DNA of 64,000 nt. It comes from Nocardioides sp. HDW12B. GTDB lineage: Bacteria; Actinomycetota; Actinomycetes; Propionibacteriales; Nocardioidaceae. The notes beneath the pieces were generated by a model. That model was not told the DNA's origin, searched no databases, and worked only from the letters and a program-made list of their open reading frames with translations. Below are positions 53,635-61,967 of this stretch, piece after piece. Location of the stretch: contig NZ_CP049867.1 of assembly GCF_011299595.1 (NCBI RefSeq), forward strand, positions 1,736,001 through 1,800,000. Reading direction: 5' to 3'. Position numbers and translations under genes: made by a program. The first letter of the stretch is position 1. Every line of letters starts with the position of its first letter.

Positions 53635-55224
53635 ATGCCCGTGTCCCATCGCCCTGCCCGGTTGCGGCGGATCGCCGTGCCGCTGACGGCCGCGGCCCTG
53701 CTGGCCTCGGCCGGCGGGCTCGTCGCCGCCCAGGCCACGACCGCCGCGACCGCGTCCATGTCCGCGCCCCGGATGCTGCACGACGCCACGGTGCTGCCCG
53801 GCGGCTCGGTGCTGATGTCGGGCGGGAAGAACGCCGCCAGCCCCTACGGACTGCGAGCGGCCGAGGTCTTCCAGCCGTCGACCCGGACCTGGGCGACGGT
53901 CGGCTCCCTCGCCCTCGGTCGCACCGCCTCCGCGACCGCGGCGCTGGCCGGCGGTCGGGTGATCGTGACCGGCGGCATCGACGACGGTCCCTCCGGCGAG
54001 GTGACCGGCACCACCGAGGTGTACGACGACGACACGCGCACCTGGTCGGCCGGTGCCCCGCTGCTGCACGCCCGCTACGAGCACGTCGCCACCACGTTGC
54101 AGGGCGGCCGGGTGCTCGTCACCGGCGGCAGCGGGATCGTGGGGGACGAGTGGCAGGACCTGGCCAGCAGCGAGGTCTACGACCCGACCCTGGGCGACGC
54201 GGGCACGTGGTCGACCACCGGCTCCCTCGCCACCCCGCGTCTCTCCCACACCGCGACGCTGCTGGGCGACGGCACCGTGCTCGTCGTCGGCGGCAGCGAC
54301 GGCACCGAGGGCAGCGGCTACCTCAAGCGGACGGAGACCTTCGACCCCGCCACCGGGCTCTGGACCAACGCAGGCCCCCTGAGCGTCGGCCGGGCCGGCC
54401 ACACCGCCACCCTCATGGGCGACGGGAAGGTGCTCGTCACCGGCGGGTTCACGGACAGTGGGACGCTGGCCACGAGCGAGGTCTACGACCCCGCCACCCG
54501 CACCTGGAGCAGGACGGCCTCGCTGAGCGCCCCCCGCAAGTGGCACGACGCGACCGCGCTGAGCGACGGCCGCGTGCTCGTCGCCGGTGGTCAGTCGAAC
54601 ACCGGCACCGAGGTCTACAGCCCGGTCACGAAGACGTGGCGCGCGGCCGGCGCGCTGGCGACGGTGCGGCAGTACCCCAGCGTCACGGCACTCCCGAACG
54701 GCACCGCCCTCGTCGCCGGCGGCTACAAGGCCGGCTACCTGAGGTCCGCCGAGATCGTCACGCCTCCGGCCGAGCCCGCGCCGGTCGTCGACGCCGACGG
54801 CGACAGCGTGGCCGACAGCCGGGACAACTGCCCGACGGTCGCCAACAAGTCGCAGGTCGACACCGACGCCGACGGCACGGGCGACCCGTGCGAGGCCACC
54901 CACGCCCGGCGCGTCACCCTGGCCGGTGTGCACCAGACGGTCTCCGGCGTACGACGTCTGGTGCTGTCGGGGCGCCTGACCGTCACCGACACCGTGACCG
55001 CCTGCCGTGCCAAGCGTCCGGTCGTGCTGGCCCGGCTCGACTCCGCCACCGGGCAGTGGACCCAGGTCGCGGCGCCGGTCACGACCGCCGAGGGCACCTT
55101 CCGCTCGGTGCTGCGTGACCAGGTCGGCCGCTACCGCGTCCAGGTCGCCGAGCAGACCGTGACCGCCGGCGGCTTCACCAGCACCTGCCTGGCCACCGAG
55201 GCGCTGCGCCAGCACAGCCACTGA
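53635..55224 (+). CDS. Secreted kelch-repeat protein with calcium-binding segment
   Basis: The 529-residue product has a signal peptide (about 1-40), then seven or so kelch-type blades (about 41-375). Each carries GGRVLVTGG-like strands and an E-V-Y-D-P...T-W pair. Residues 386-420 hold DADGDSVADSRDNCP and DTDADGTGDPCE, a thrombospondin type 3-like calcium-binding segment with two Cys. A C-terminal beta domain (421-529) follows, with Cys in TACRAKRP and STCLATE. The beta-propeller likely binds or modifies a cell-surface sugar or protein; galactose oxidase-like active residues are not evident. GAGAGG precedes the ATG. Confidence 0.88.
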   Translation: MPVSHRPARLRRIAVPLTAAALLASAGGLVAAQATTAATASMSAPRMLHDATVLPGGSVLMSGGKNAASPYGLRAAEVFQPSTRTWATVGSLALGRTASATAALAGGRVIVTGGIDDGPSGEVTGTTEVYDDDTRTWSAGAPLLHARYEHVATTLQGGRVLVTGGSGIVGDEWQDLASSEVYDPTLGDAGTWSTTGSLATPRLSHTATLLGDGTVLVVGGSDGTEGSGYLKRTETFDPATGLWTNAGPLSVGRAGHTATLMGDGKVLVTGGFTDSGTLATSEVYDPATRTWSRTASLSAPRKWHDATALSDGRVLVAGGQSNTGTEVYSPVTKTWRAAGALATVRQYPSVTALPNGTALVAGGYKAGYLRSAEIVTPPAEPAPVVDADGDSVADSRDNCPTVANKSQVDTDADGTGDPCEATHARRVTLAGVHQTVSGVRRLVLSGRLTVTDTVTACRAKRPVVLARLDSATGQWTQVAAPVTTAEGTFRSVLRDQVGRYRVQVAEQTVTAGGFTSTCLATEALRQHSH

Positions 55225-55243
55225 CGGGTCCCGTCGACCTGTC

Positions 55244-55279
55244 GCTGGGCGGGACGGACCCCGGTCCGTCCCGCCCAGC
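55244..55279. terminator. Strong hairpin after the kelch gene
   Basis: GCTGGGCGGGACGGAC (55244-55259) and its exact reverse complement (55264-55279) form a 16-bp stem with loop CCCG, 19 nt after the stop codon. Confidence 0.9.
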
Positions 55280-55412
55280 GCGGACCGAGGTCCCGGGGGC
55301 ACCCGCCCGACGGCCCTCGCCACGCCGAGGTCGGGGCGCCACCCTGGGGTCACCTCCCGTGATCCGGTGGGAACCGGTCCCGCGGCGCCCGGGGGAGACA
55401 AGGGGACACGCC

Positions 55413-55688
55413 ATGAGCTCACGCACCGCCACCCTGTCCGCCACCCTGGCCGCCACCGTCCTGCTCGCCGGGTCCGTCGCGCTCGCCGCGCCGGCCTCCG
55501 CAGCACCGACGGGCCCTGCCGTTCAGTCGCGCGTCAGCGACAGCGCCTCCTGCGTCGGCAAGGTCTTCGTGCCGCAGGCGCTCGATGACCCCGGGACGGT
55601 CGCCCGCCGGATCGCCGAGATCAAGGGCTTCATCGACGTCCCCTTCGGCACCCCCATCAGCGGCCTCGCGCGCACGACCGACTGCTGA
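55413..55688 (+). CDS. Small secreted hypothetical protein
   Basis: The 91-residue product has a clear Sec signal peptide (MSSRTATLSATLAATVLLAG..., cleaved near APASA-AP) and a short mature part of about 60 residues with two cysteines (SASCVGK and the C-terminal TTDC), which could pair. AAGGGGA precedes the ATG at 55413. No family is recognised. It sits alone after a strong terminator. Confidence 0.65.
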   Translation: MSSRTATLSATLAATVLLAGSVALAAPASAAPTGPAVQSRVSDSASCVGKVFVPQALDDPGTVARRIAEIKGFIDVPFGTPISGLARTTDC

Positions 55689-55738
55689 GCCACGCCGGCG
55701 CGGTGCCTGCGCGGTGCCGGCGCGGTGCCGGCGCCGGG

Positions 55739-56224
55739 CTACGAGACGACCAGGTGCTGGTGGCCGTCGACGGTCTCGCGCACGAGGTCGAGGTGACCGG
55801 CGTGCGTCGCGGTCTCGACGAGCACCCGGTAGACGCAGCCGCGCGCATCGGCGAAGCGGGGGAACGGGAACACCTCCGCGGGGGGCCACCAGCGGGGAGC
55901 TGCGTCGAGGTCGACCTCGGCCAGGACCGCGTCGCTGCGCTCCGCCCAGCGCCGGTACGTCGCGACCGCGTCGGCCCCGCTCGTGACGGGCACCGCCCAG
56001 CCGTTCTGCACGAGCCCGATCGCCTCCTCGTCGGCGCCGAGGATGGCGCTGACCCAGAAGATCTCGTCGTCGTAGGTCAGGTGCTGCAGCAGCTGGGCCA
56101 TCGACCACCCCGACGGCGCGACGGCGCGGGTGAGGTCCTCCTCGGAGAGTCCCTCGAGCGTGGCGAGCACGTGCGCGCGCTCGGACTGCAGGTGGGCGAC
56201 GAGGACGTCGCGTTCGCGTGACAT
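55739..56224 (-). CDS. DinB-family (DUF664) four-helix protein
   Basis: The 161-residue protein fits the DinB/mycothiol-dependent enzyme fold: SRERDVLVAHLQSERAHVLATLEG with GWSMAQLLQHLTYDDEIF carrying the first metal-type His, and VYRVLVETATHAGHLDLVRE with the last two. Some relatives use mycothiol or bacillithiol in detoxification. The ATG at 56224 is fixed by TACCGT on the minus strand (56232-56237), seven bases upstream, a leaderless layout. Confidence 0.85.
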   Translation of the reverse strand: MSRERDVLVAHLQSERAHVLATLEGLSEEDLTRAVAPSGWSMAQLLQHLTYDDEIFWVSAILGADEEAIGLVQNGWAVPVTSGADAVATYRRWAERSDAVLAEVDLDAAPRWWPPAEVFPFPRFADARGCVYRVLVETATHAGHLDLVRETVDGHQHLVVS

Positions 56225-56250
56225 GGCGGCCACGGTAGGCCGCTCGCCCC

Positions 56251-57471
56251 TCAGACGGGGGGAGCGGGGGTGGTGAAGCCGGCCGCGGCGTCGGCCGCCT
56301 CGACCTCCTCGCGGCTGATGCCCAGCAGGTAGATGACGGCGTCGAGGAACGGCACGTTGACCGAGGTGTCCGCCGCCTTCTGCACCACCGGCTTGGCGTT
56401 GAAGGCGATCCCCAGGCCGGCCGCACCGAGCATGTCGAGGTCGTTGGCGCCGTCGCCGACGGCCACGGTCGCGGCCTGGCTGACGCCGGCCTCGGCGGCG
56501 AAGCGGCGCAGCGCGTCGGCCTTGCCCGCCCGGTCGACGACCGCGCCGACGATCCGACCGGTGAGCCTGCCGTCGACGACCTCGAGCTCGTTGGCGGCGG
56601 CGAAGTCGATGCCGAGATCCTCGGCCAGCCGGTCGGTGACCTGGCTGAAGCCGCCCGACACGATGGCGAAGCGGTAGCCGAGTCGCTTGAGGGTCCGCAC
56701 CAGGGTGCGCGCCCCCGGGGTCAGCACCAGCCCGTCGTACACCTTGTCGAGGGCCCCGGCGTCCAGGCCCTCGAGCAGCTCGACGCGGGCCCGCAGCGAC
56801 TCCTCGAAGTCGAGCTCGCCGCGCATCGCCTCCTCGGTGACCCGCTTGACCTCGTCGAGGCAGCCGGCATGCTCGGCGAGCATCTCGATCACCTCGCCCT
56901 GCACGAGGGTGGAGTCGACGTCCATGACGATCAGCCGCACGCCGTGGCGCAGCAGGTTGGCCGGCTGCACGGCGACGTCGACCTGCTGGCGGGCGGCCTC
57001 CTCGGCCAGCACCAGCCGCAGCCGGTCGGGGTCGGCGCCGGAGACGTGCAGGTCCAGCGCGGTGACGGGGTAGCGCGCCATGCGCTCGATGCGGTCGATG
57101 TTCGCGCCGATGTCGGCGATCCGGCCCGTGATGGCCGACACCGCGGTCGCCTTCAGCGGGCTGCCGAGCACGGTGACGTGGCTGCGGCCCGCGCCCCGGG
57201 CCCGGTTGTCACCGGTGCCCTTGTCGACGGTGACCTCGAGGTCGAGCGCCGCACCGGCGGCGGTCACCGCGTCGCGCAGCTGCTTCCAGCCGCGTGGCGC
57301 GGTCACGAGCACGCCGAGCACGAGGCGGCCGCGCAGCACGATCTGCTCGATGTCGAGCACGTCGACACCGAAGCCGGCCAACGTGCGGAGGACCTCGGTG
57401 GTGACACCGGGCCGGTCCACGCCGGTGAGGGTGATGAGCAGTGTCGTGGGGGCGTCCTGCTCGTCGTCCAT
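56251..57471 (-). CDS. serB: Phosphoserine phosphatase with ACT domains
   Basis: SerB carries out the last step of serine synthesis. The 406-residue protein has two N-terminal ACT domains (about 10-85 and 98-170) that may sense serine, then a HAD domain with DVDST at 184-188 (nucleophile Asp), motif II in VSGGFS, the motif III Lys and GDGANDLDM as motif IV. The layout matches actinobacterial and mycobacterial SerB2. Confidence 0.95.
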   Translation of the reverse strand: MDDEQDAPTTLLITLTGVDRPGVTTEVLRTLAGFGVDVLDIEQIVLRGRLVLGVLVTAPRGWKQLRDAVTAAGAALDLEVTVDKGTGDNRARGAGRSHVTVLGSPLKATAVSAITGRIADIGANIDRIERMARYPVTALDLHVSGADPDRLRLVLAEEAARQQVDVAVQPANLLRHGVRLIVMDVDSTLVQGEVIEMLAEHAGCLDEVKRVTEEAMRGELDFEESLRARVELLEGLDAGALDKVYDGLVLTPGARTLVRTLKRLGYRFAIVSGGFSQVTDRLAEDLGIDFAAANELEVVDGRLTGRIVGAVVDRAGKADALRRFAAEAGVSQAATVAVGDGANDLDMLGAAGLGIAFNAKPVVQKAADTSVNVPFLDAVIYLLGISREEVEAADAAAGFTTPAPPV

Positions 57472-57500
57472 AGGGCGCCAACGCTACCGCTCCGGTGCGC

Positions 57501-57908
57501 TCACGGCAGCACCGCCGTCGCTTCCACCTCCACGAGCAGGTCGGGCTCGCCCAGCCCGGACACGCCGATGAGGGTGACCGCCTTGGTGGGGTCGGTGCCG
57601 ACGGCGGCGGCGAAGCGTCCGATGCCCTCGCCGAGCGCGCCCAGCTTGTCCGGCGTCCAGTCCACGACGTACATCGTCAGCTTGGCGACGTCGGCGAAGG
57701 TGCCGCCGGCCGCCTCGACGGCGGTCGCGACGTTGCGGAAGGCCTGCTCGACCTGGGCCGCGAGGTCCCCGTCACCGACGGGGGAGCCGTCGGCGTCGCG
57801 GGCGACCTGCCCGGAGACGAGGACGAGGCGGGTGCCGGTGGCGACGGCGACCTGGCTGTAGTGCTCGGGCCGGGGGAGTCCCGGCGGGTTGATCAGCTCG
57901 ACGGACAT
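57501..57908 (-). CDS. RidA/YjgF-family protein
   Basis: The 135-residue protein has the YjgF fold: PEHYSQVAVATGTRLVLVSGQVARDADG, VEQAFRNVATAVEAAGGTFADVAKLTMYV and the final GEPDLLVEVEATAVLP. It lacks the full RidA substrate-Arg pattern (residue Asp/Trp at VVDWTPD), so it may belong to the wider Rid family rather than the 2-aminoacrylate deaminase itself. It is divergent from a TetR gene with two operator-like palindromes between them, so that regulator probably controls it. Confidence 0.9.
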   Translation of the reverse strand: MSVELINPPGLPRPEHYSQVAVATGTRLVLVSGQVARDADGSPVGDGDLAAQVEQAFRNVATAVEAAGGTFADVAKLTMYVVDWTPDKLGALGEGIGRFAAAVGTDPTKAVTLIGVSGLGEPDLLVEVEATAVLP

Positions 57909-57923
57909 GGGGCGCTCCTGGTG

Positions 57924-57961
57924 ATAGCAGTGCTATGGCTTCCCATTCATAGCACTGCTAT
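57924..57961. promoter_or_regulatory. Two TetR operator-like palindromes
   Basis: ATAGCAGTGCTAT (57924-57936) and ATAGCACTGCTAT (57949-57961) are 13-bp palindromes that differ only at the centre base (each is the reverse complement of the other) and lie 25 bp apart, centre to centre. They fill the 67-bp gap between the RidA-family and TetR genes. CACACT (57964-57969), six bases before the TetR GTG, is a likely -10. Confidence 0.8.
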
Positions 57962-57975
57962 GCCACACTGGGCAA

Positions 57976-58614
57976 GTGCCTCGCCCCGCCCCGGAGTCCG
58001 TCCGCACCATGCTCGTGGAGCGCGCCGCCACCATGCTGGCCGCGCGCGAGCCGGTGAGCCTCCGCTCGCTCGTCGCGGGCACGGGGGTGTCGACGATGGC
58101 CGTCTACACCCACTTCGACGGGATGGCCGGGCTGTGGGCCGAGGTACGCCGTGAGGGGTTCCTCCGGCTCGGCGACCGGCTCGCACAGGTCCCGTCGACC
58201 GACGACCCGGTCCACGACCTCGCCGCCCTCGGGGCGGCGTACCAGCGCAGCGCGGCCGAGCACCCGGACCTCTACCGGGCGATGTTCGACGCCGCGCACG
58301 ACCTGGTCGACCCGGCGGTGGCCTCACGCTCCTTCGACCTGCTCGTCGACGCGGCCGCCCGCGCCCGCGAGGCCGGGCGCTTCGCCCCGGACACCGACCC
58401 GCTCGGCGTCGCGACCCGCTTCTGGGCCAGTGGCCACGGTCTCGCGATGCTCGGCCTCACCGGCGTGCTGCCCGCCGAGGTGGTCCAGGACCAGGCCCGC
58501 CAGGTGTCGGTCGCGTTCTGCGTCCACGCCGGTGACGACCGGGAGCGCGCCGAGAGGTCGGTCAGCGCCGGCTGGCCGGTCGGGCCCACGGCCGGACCCG
58601 GAGGACGGTCCTAG
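57976..58614 (+). CDS. TetR-family transcriptional regulator
   Basis: The 212-residue protein has an N-terminal helix-turn-helix (VERAATMLAAREPVSLRSLV then GTGVSTMAVYTHFDGMAGLW, residues about 14-55) and a C-terminal ligand domain of the TetR/WHG type (FWASGHGLAMLGLTGVLP). It very probably binds the two palindromes in front of it and controls itself and the RidA-family gene. Its TAG stop lies in CTAG at 58611-58614, which is also the stop of the convergent gene. Confidence 0.92.
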   Translation: MPRPAPESVRTMLVERAATMLAAREPVSLRSLVAGTGVSTMAVYTHFDGMAGLWAEVRREGFLRLGDRLAQVPSTDDPVHDLAALGAAYQRSAAEHPDLYRAMFDAAHDLVDPAVASRSFDLLVDAAARAREAGRFAPDTDPLGVATRFWASGHGLAMLGLTGVLPAEVVQDQARQVSVAFCVHAGDDRERAERSVSAGWPVGPTAGPGGRS

Positions 58615-59405
58615 CGCTCGGCGTCGGGGTCGCACGCGGCGACCACGGCGCGCCGGGCGGCGCCGTCCAACGGCTGCAGCGCCTCGCGTCGTACGGCGAT
58701 CTCGCGCGCGGTGACGGCGTTGCCGTCGTCCTCGCGCGCCAGCGCCACGATCCGGCGGCACCGCGTGGCCAGCGCCAGCAGGGCCTGGGTGCGTCCCGAC
58801 AGGGACGCCGGGACCGGCATTGCCAGCGGTCGGCGCAGGTCCATGATCTCGTCGGCGACCTCGGGCCGCCAGCGCGCGACGTCGAGGTCGACCAGAGCGT
58901 CCGCCGTGGTCGTCAGCGTGCGGCGCAGGACCCGCTCCGCGTCGGCCACCCCGTGCGTCGGCGGCGGGGGAGTCGCGGGCAGGCACCGCCACACCACGCC
59001 GGCTCCCGCCCGCACCGGCACCAGCCCGACCCCGGTGCCGCGCACGACGACGGCCTGCTCGGCCTCGAACGCCTCGGCGTTGAACGCCGGCGGTCCCGCC
59101 AGTCCCAGGGGATCGCCCGGCTCGGGCAGCGCGAGCGACGCCCCGGTCGCCCCGGCCGCACGGAGCCGTCCGAGCGCCAGGATGAGCGGGGTCGACGTAC
59201 CGGCGTCGCCCGGGTCACCGGGCAGGTCCAGCACGTCGTGCGCGGCGTCGCCCCCGACGACCGCGTCGCGGGCGTCGTCGAGGCTGACCTCGCCCCGCAG
59301 CCAGGCCGTCAGCCACAGCGCGAGCACGGTCGCGTCGTCGAGCTCCTCGCTCACCGGGGCACCCGCGCCGACCCCTCGGCGGAGCGCGCGTGCGTCGTCG
59401 TCCAC
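58611..59405 (-). CDS. Conserved hypothetical protein
   Basis: The 264-residue product starts MDDDARALRRGVG and has a Leu/Ala/Asp-rich N-terminal helical part, a middle beta region (AVVVRGTGVGLVPVRAGAGVVWRC, about 115-138) and a C-terminal helical region with RLVAL-like Arg repeats. It looks like an ordinary soluble actinobacterial protein of unknown function. TAGGCT on the minus strand (59413-59418), seven bases before the GTG, supports the start. Confidence 0.75.
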   Translation of the reverse strand: MDDDARALRRGVGAGAPVSEELDDATVLALWLTAWLRGEVSLDDARDAVVGGDAAHDVLDLPGDPGDAGTSTPLILALGRLRAAGATGASLALPEPGDPLGLAGPPAFNAEAFEAEQAVVVRGTGVGLVPVRAGAGVVWRCLPATPPPPTHGVADAERVLRRTLTTTADALVDLDVARWRPEVADEIMDLRRPLAMPVPASLSGRTQALLALATRCRRIVALAREDDGNAVTAREIAVRREALQPLDGAARRAVVAACDPDAER

Positions 59406-59457
59406 GCCGAGGAGCCTACGACCAGGACACCACCGCCGGTGTCATAGGTTGAGGCCC

Positions 59458-60243
59458 ATGGATCCGGTGCTGCAGTTCGCGGGCGTGACGGTGCGGCGGG
59501 GCGAGGCGACGCTCCTCGACGACGTCGACTGGACCGTCGAGGAGGACGAGCGCTGGGTCATCCTCGGCCCCAACGGCGCGGGCAAGACGACGCTGGTGCA
59601 GGTCGCCTCCGCGAACATCCACCCCAGCGACGGGGTGGCCGGCGTCCTCAACGAGGTGCTGGGCGCCGTCGACGTCTTCGAGCTCCGCCCGCGCATCGGC
59701 CTGACCAGCGCGGCGCTGGCCGAGCGCATCCCGCGCCACGAGCTGGTCCGCGACGTCGTCGTCTCCGCCTCCTACAGCGTGCTCGGCCGCTGGCGCGAGG
59801 TGTACGACGACCTCGACCACGACCGTGCCGCCGAGCTGCTGGCCGACCTGGGGGTGGCCCGGCTGGCCGAGCGCACCTTCGGCACCCTGAGCGAGGGCGA
59901 GCGCAAGCGCGTGCAGATCGCTCGTGCCCTCATGACCGACCCGGAGCTGCTCATCCTCGACGAGCCCGCCGCCGGGCTCGACCTCGGCGGCCGTGAGGAC
60001 CTCGTCGTCACCCTCTCCGGGCTCGCGATGGACGAGGAGGCGCCGGCGATGATCATGGTGTCGCACCACGTCGAGGAGATCCCGCCCGGCTTCACCCACG
60101 CGCTGATGCTGCGCGAGGGCCGTGTCGTGGTGGCCGGACCGCTCGAGCACGTGATGACCGCGGAGAACCTGTCGGAGACCTTCGGGCTCCCGCTGGCGCT
60201 GGAGCAGCACGACGAGCGCTGGGCCGCGCGCCGCGCCACCTGA
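59458..60243 (+). CDS. ABC transporter-like ATP-binding protein
   Basis: The 261-residue protein has Walker A GPNGAGKT (about 38-45), signature LSEGERKRVQIA with SE in place of SG, Walker B LLILDEPAAGLDLGG and H-loop VSHHVEEIP. No permease gene is adjacent, and the sequence resembles the soluble YlmA-like ATPases of actinobacteria. TAGGTT (59445-59450) lies seven bases before the ATG, a leaderless start. NfeD follows with its own promoter. Confidence 0.88.
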   Translation: MDPVLQFAGVTVRRGEATLLDDVDWTVEEDERWVILGPNGAGKTTLVQVASANIHPSDGVAGVLNEVLGAVDVFELRPRIGLTSAALAERIPRHELVRDVVVSASYSVLGRWREVYDDLDHDRAAELLADLGVARLAERTFGTLSEGERKRVQIARALMTDPELLILDEPAAGLDLGGREDLVVTLSGLAMDEEAPAMIMVSHHVEEIPPGFTHALMLREGRVVVAGPLEHVMTAENLSETFGLPLALEQHDERWAARRAT

Positions 60244-60278
60244 GCCCCGACTGTCCCACCTGACTCGTCCCTGACCCG

Positions 60279-60284
60279 TAGAGT
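60279..60284 (+). promoter_or_regulatory. -10 box for leaderless NfeD gene
   Basis: TAGAGT lies six bases before the ATG at 60291, with no ribosome site between, so the NfeD-SPFH-TSUP transcript probably starts at this ATG. Confidence 0.6.
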
Positions 60285-60290
60285 CGGGTC

Positions 60291-60755
60291 ATGGACTGGG
60301 ACTGGGTGCGTGAGAACGCCTGGGCCGCGTGGCTGGTGGCCGCGATGGTGCTCGGGGGCGCGGAGATGCTCTCGCTCGACCTCGTCCTGCTCATGCTGGC
60401 CGTCGGCGCGCTGGGCGGCATGACCGCCGACCTCGTCGGCCTGGGTCTCGGCGTCCAGGTCGTGGTCGCCCTCGTCACCTCGGTCGGGCTGCTCGCGCTC
60501 GTGCGTCCCGGCGTCGTCAAGAAGCTCCACCACGGCCCCGACCTGGTGCAGGGCCACGACGCCCTGATCGGCATGGAGGGCTTCGCCGTCGCCGAGATCA
60601 CCGAGCAGTCGGGCCAGGCCAAGATCCGCGGCGAGGTCTGGACGGTCCGGCCCTACGACCCGCACGAGGTCATCGCGTCGGGCGCGAAGGTGCAGGTCCT
60701 CGAGATCCGCGGCGCCACGGCGTACGTCCACGAGATCCCTCAGCTGGGGTCCTGA
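60291..60755 (+). CDS. NfeD-like membrane protein
   Basis: The 154-residue protein has two or three N-terminal membrane helices (about 14-34, 40-65) and a C-terminal OB-fold (EGFAVAEITEQSGQAKIRGEVWTVRP, about 98-123). Short NfeD proteins pair with SPFH proteins, encoded right after it here, in membrane microdomains. Confidence 0.9.
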   Translation: MDWDWVRENAWAAWLVAAMVLGGAEMLSLDLVLLMLAVGALGGMTADLVGLGLGVQVVVALVTSVGLLALVRPGVVKKLHHGPDLVQGHDALIGMEGFAVAEITEQSGQAKIRGEVWTVRPYDPHEVIASGAKVQVLEIRGATAYVHEIPQLGS

Positions 60756-60782
60756 CCCCCGAACCGGAAAGGCTGGACCCCC

Positions 60783-61967
60783 ATGGAAGTCCTCATCGTC
60801 TTCGTCGTCCTGCTGCTGCTGGTCGTGCTCGGTCTGTCCAAGACCGTCAAGATCGTGCCGCAGGCGCGCGCCGGCATCGTCGAGCGCTTCGGCAAGTACC
60901 GCACCACCCTGTCGGCCGGCCTCAACATCGTGGTGCCGTTCGTCGACAAGGTCCGCTACACCATCGACCTGCGCGAGCAGGTCGTGTCGTTCCCGCCGCA
61001 GCCGGTGATCACCGAGGACAACCTCGTGGTCTCCATCGACACCGTCATCTACTTCCAGGTGACCGACGCGGTCAGCGCGACGTACGAGATCGCCAACTAC
61101 ATCCAGGCCGTCGAGCAGCTCACGATGACCACGCTGCGCAACATCGTCGGCGGCATGGACCTCGAGCAGACGCTGACCAGCCGCGAGGACATCAACGCCG
61201 GCCTGCGCACCGTCCTCGACGAGGCGACCGGCAAGTGGGGCATCCGCGTCAACCGCGTCGAGATCAAGGGCATCGACCCGCCGCCGTCGATCAAGGACGC
61301 GATGGAGAAGCAGATGCGCGCCGACCGCGACAAGCGCGCCGTCGTCCTCACCGCCGAGGGTGGTCGGCAGTCGGCCATCCTCACCGCCGAGGGCAACAAG
61401 CAGTCCGCCATCCTCAACGCCCAGGGCGAGCGGGAGGCCGCGATCCTGCGGGCCGAGGCCGAGCGGCAGTCGGCGATCCTCCGCGCCCAGGGTGAGGGGC
61501 AGGCCATCCAGACGGTCTTCCAGGCCATCCACGACGGTCAGCCCGACCAGTCGCTGCTGGCCTACCAGTACCTCCAGATGCTGCCGAAGATCGCCGAGGG
61601 CGGCGCCAACAAGGTGTGGGTCGTGCCGTCGGAGATCACCAAGGCGCTCGAGGGCCTCGGCTCGGCCATCGGCGGCTCCGAGGGCATCCCGCAGAGCAGC
61701 GGCGGCCCGCGCACGCGCGTCAGCCTCGACGCCCCCGTGGAGGCCACGGAGACCGACCCGGCGGTCAAGGCGGCCGAGGCCGACGTGCAGGCCGCCATCG
61801 CGGCCGCCCGCGCGGACGCCTCGCCCTCCTCGCGCCGTGCCGACGCGCGGTCGCTGGGCACCGGCGCCACCCCCACCGCGGGGACCGCCCCGGAGGCCGC
61901 GACCGCGCCGTCGGTCGACGTGCCCCCGAACACCCCGCCCACCGGTGAGGAGCCCCCGGCTTCGTGA
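60783..61967 (+). CDS. SPFH/band 7 (stomatin-like) membrane protein
   Basis: The 394-residue protein has one N-terminal helix (about 3-18), an SPFH domain (VPQARAGIVERFGKYRTTL onward to VEIKGIDPP), then a coiled coil with repeated QSAIL/EAAIL heptads (about 190-245). A disordered Pro/Ala-rich tail ends it. It resembles the YbbK/QmcA branch that forms large rings and scaffolds. GGAAAGG precedes the ATG. Its stop overlaps the TSUP GTG by 4 nt. Confidence 0.93.
   Translation: MEVLIVFVVLLLLVVLGLSKTVKIVPQARAGIVERFGKYRTTLSAGLNIVVPFVDKVRYTIDLREQVVSFPPQPVITEDNLVVSIDTVIYFQVTDAVSATYEIANYIQAVEQLTMTTLRNIVGGMDLEQTLTSREDINAGLRTVLDEATGKWGIRVNRVEIKGIDPPPSIKDAMEKQMRADRDKRAVVLTAEGGRQSAILTAEGNKQSAILNAQGEREAAILRAEAERQSAILRAQGEGQAIQTVFQAIHDGQPDQSLLAYQYLQMLPKIAEGGANKVWVVPSEITKALEGLGSAIGGSEGIPQSSGGPRTRVSLDAPVEATETDPAVKAAEADVQAAIAAARADASPSSRRADARSLGTGATPTAGTAPEAATAPSVDVPPNTPPTGEEPPAS

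Noticed and set aside
50965-55506. A 1,513-codon minus-strand open frame spanning several genes
   Set aside because: It runs out of frame through the FAD oxidoreductase, the hydrolase and the kelch gene, and reads as Arg/Gly/Asp-rich low-complexity sequence.
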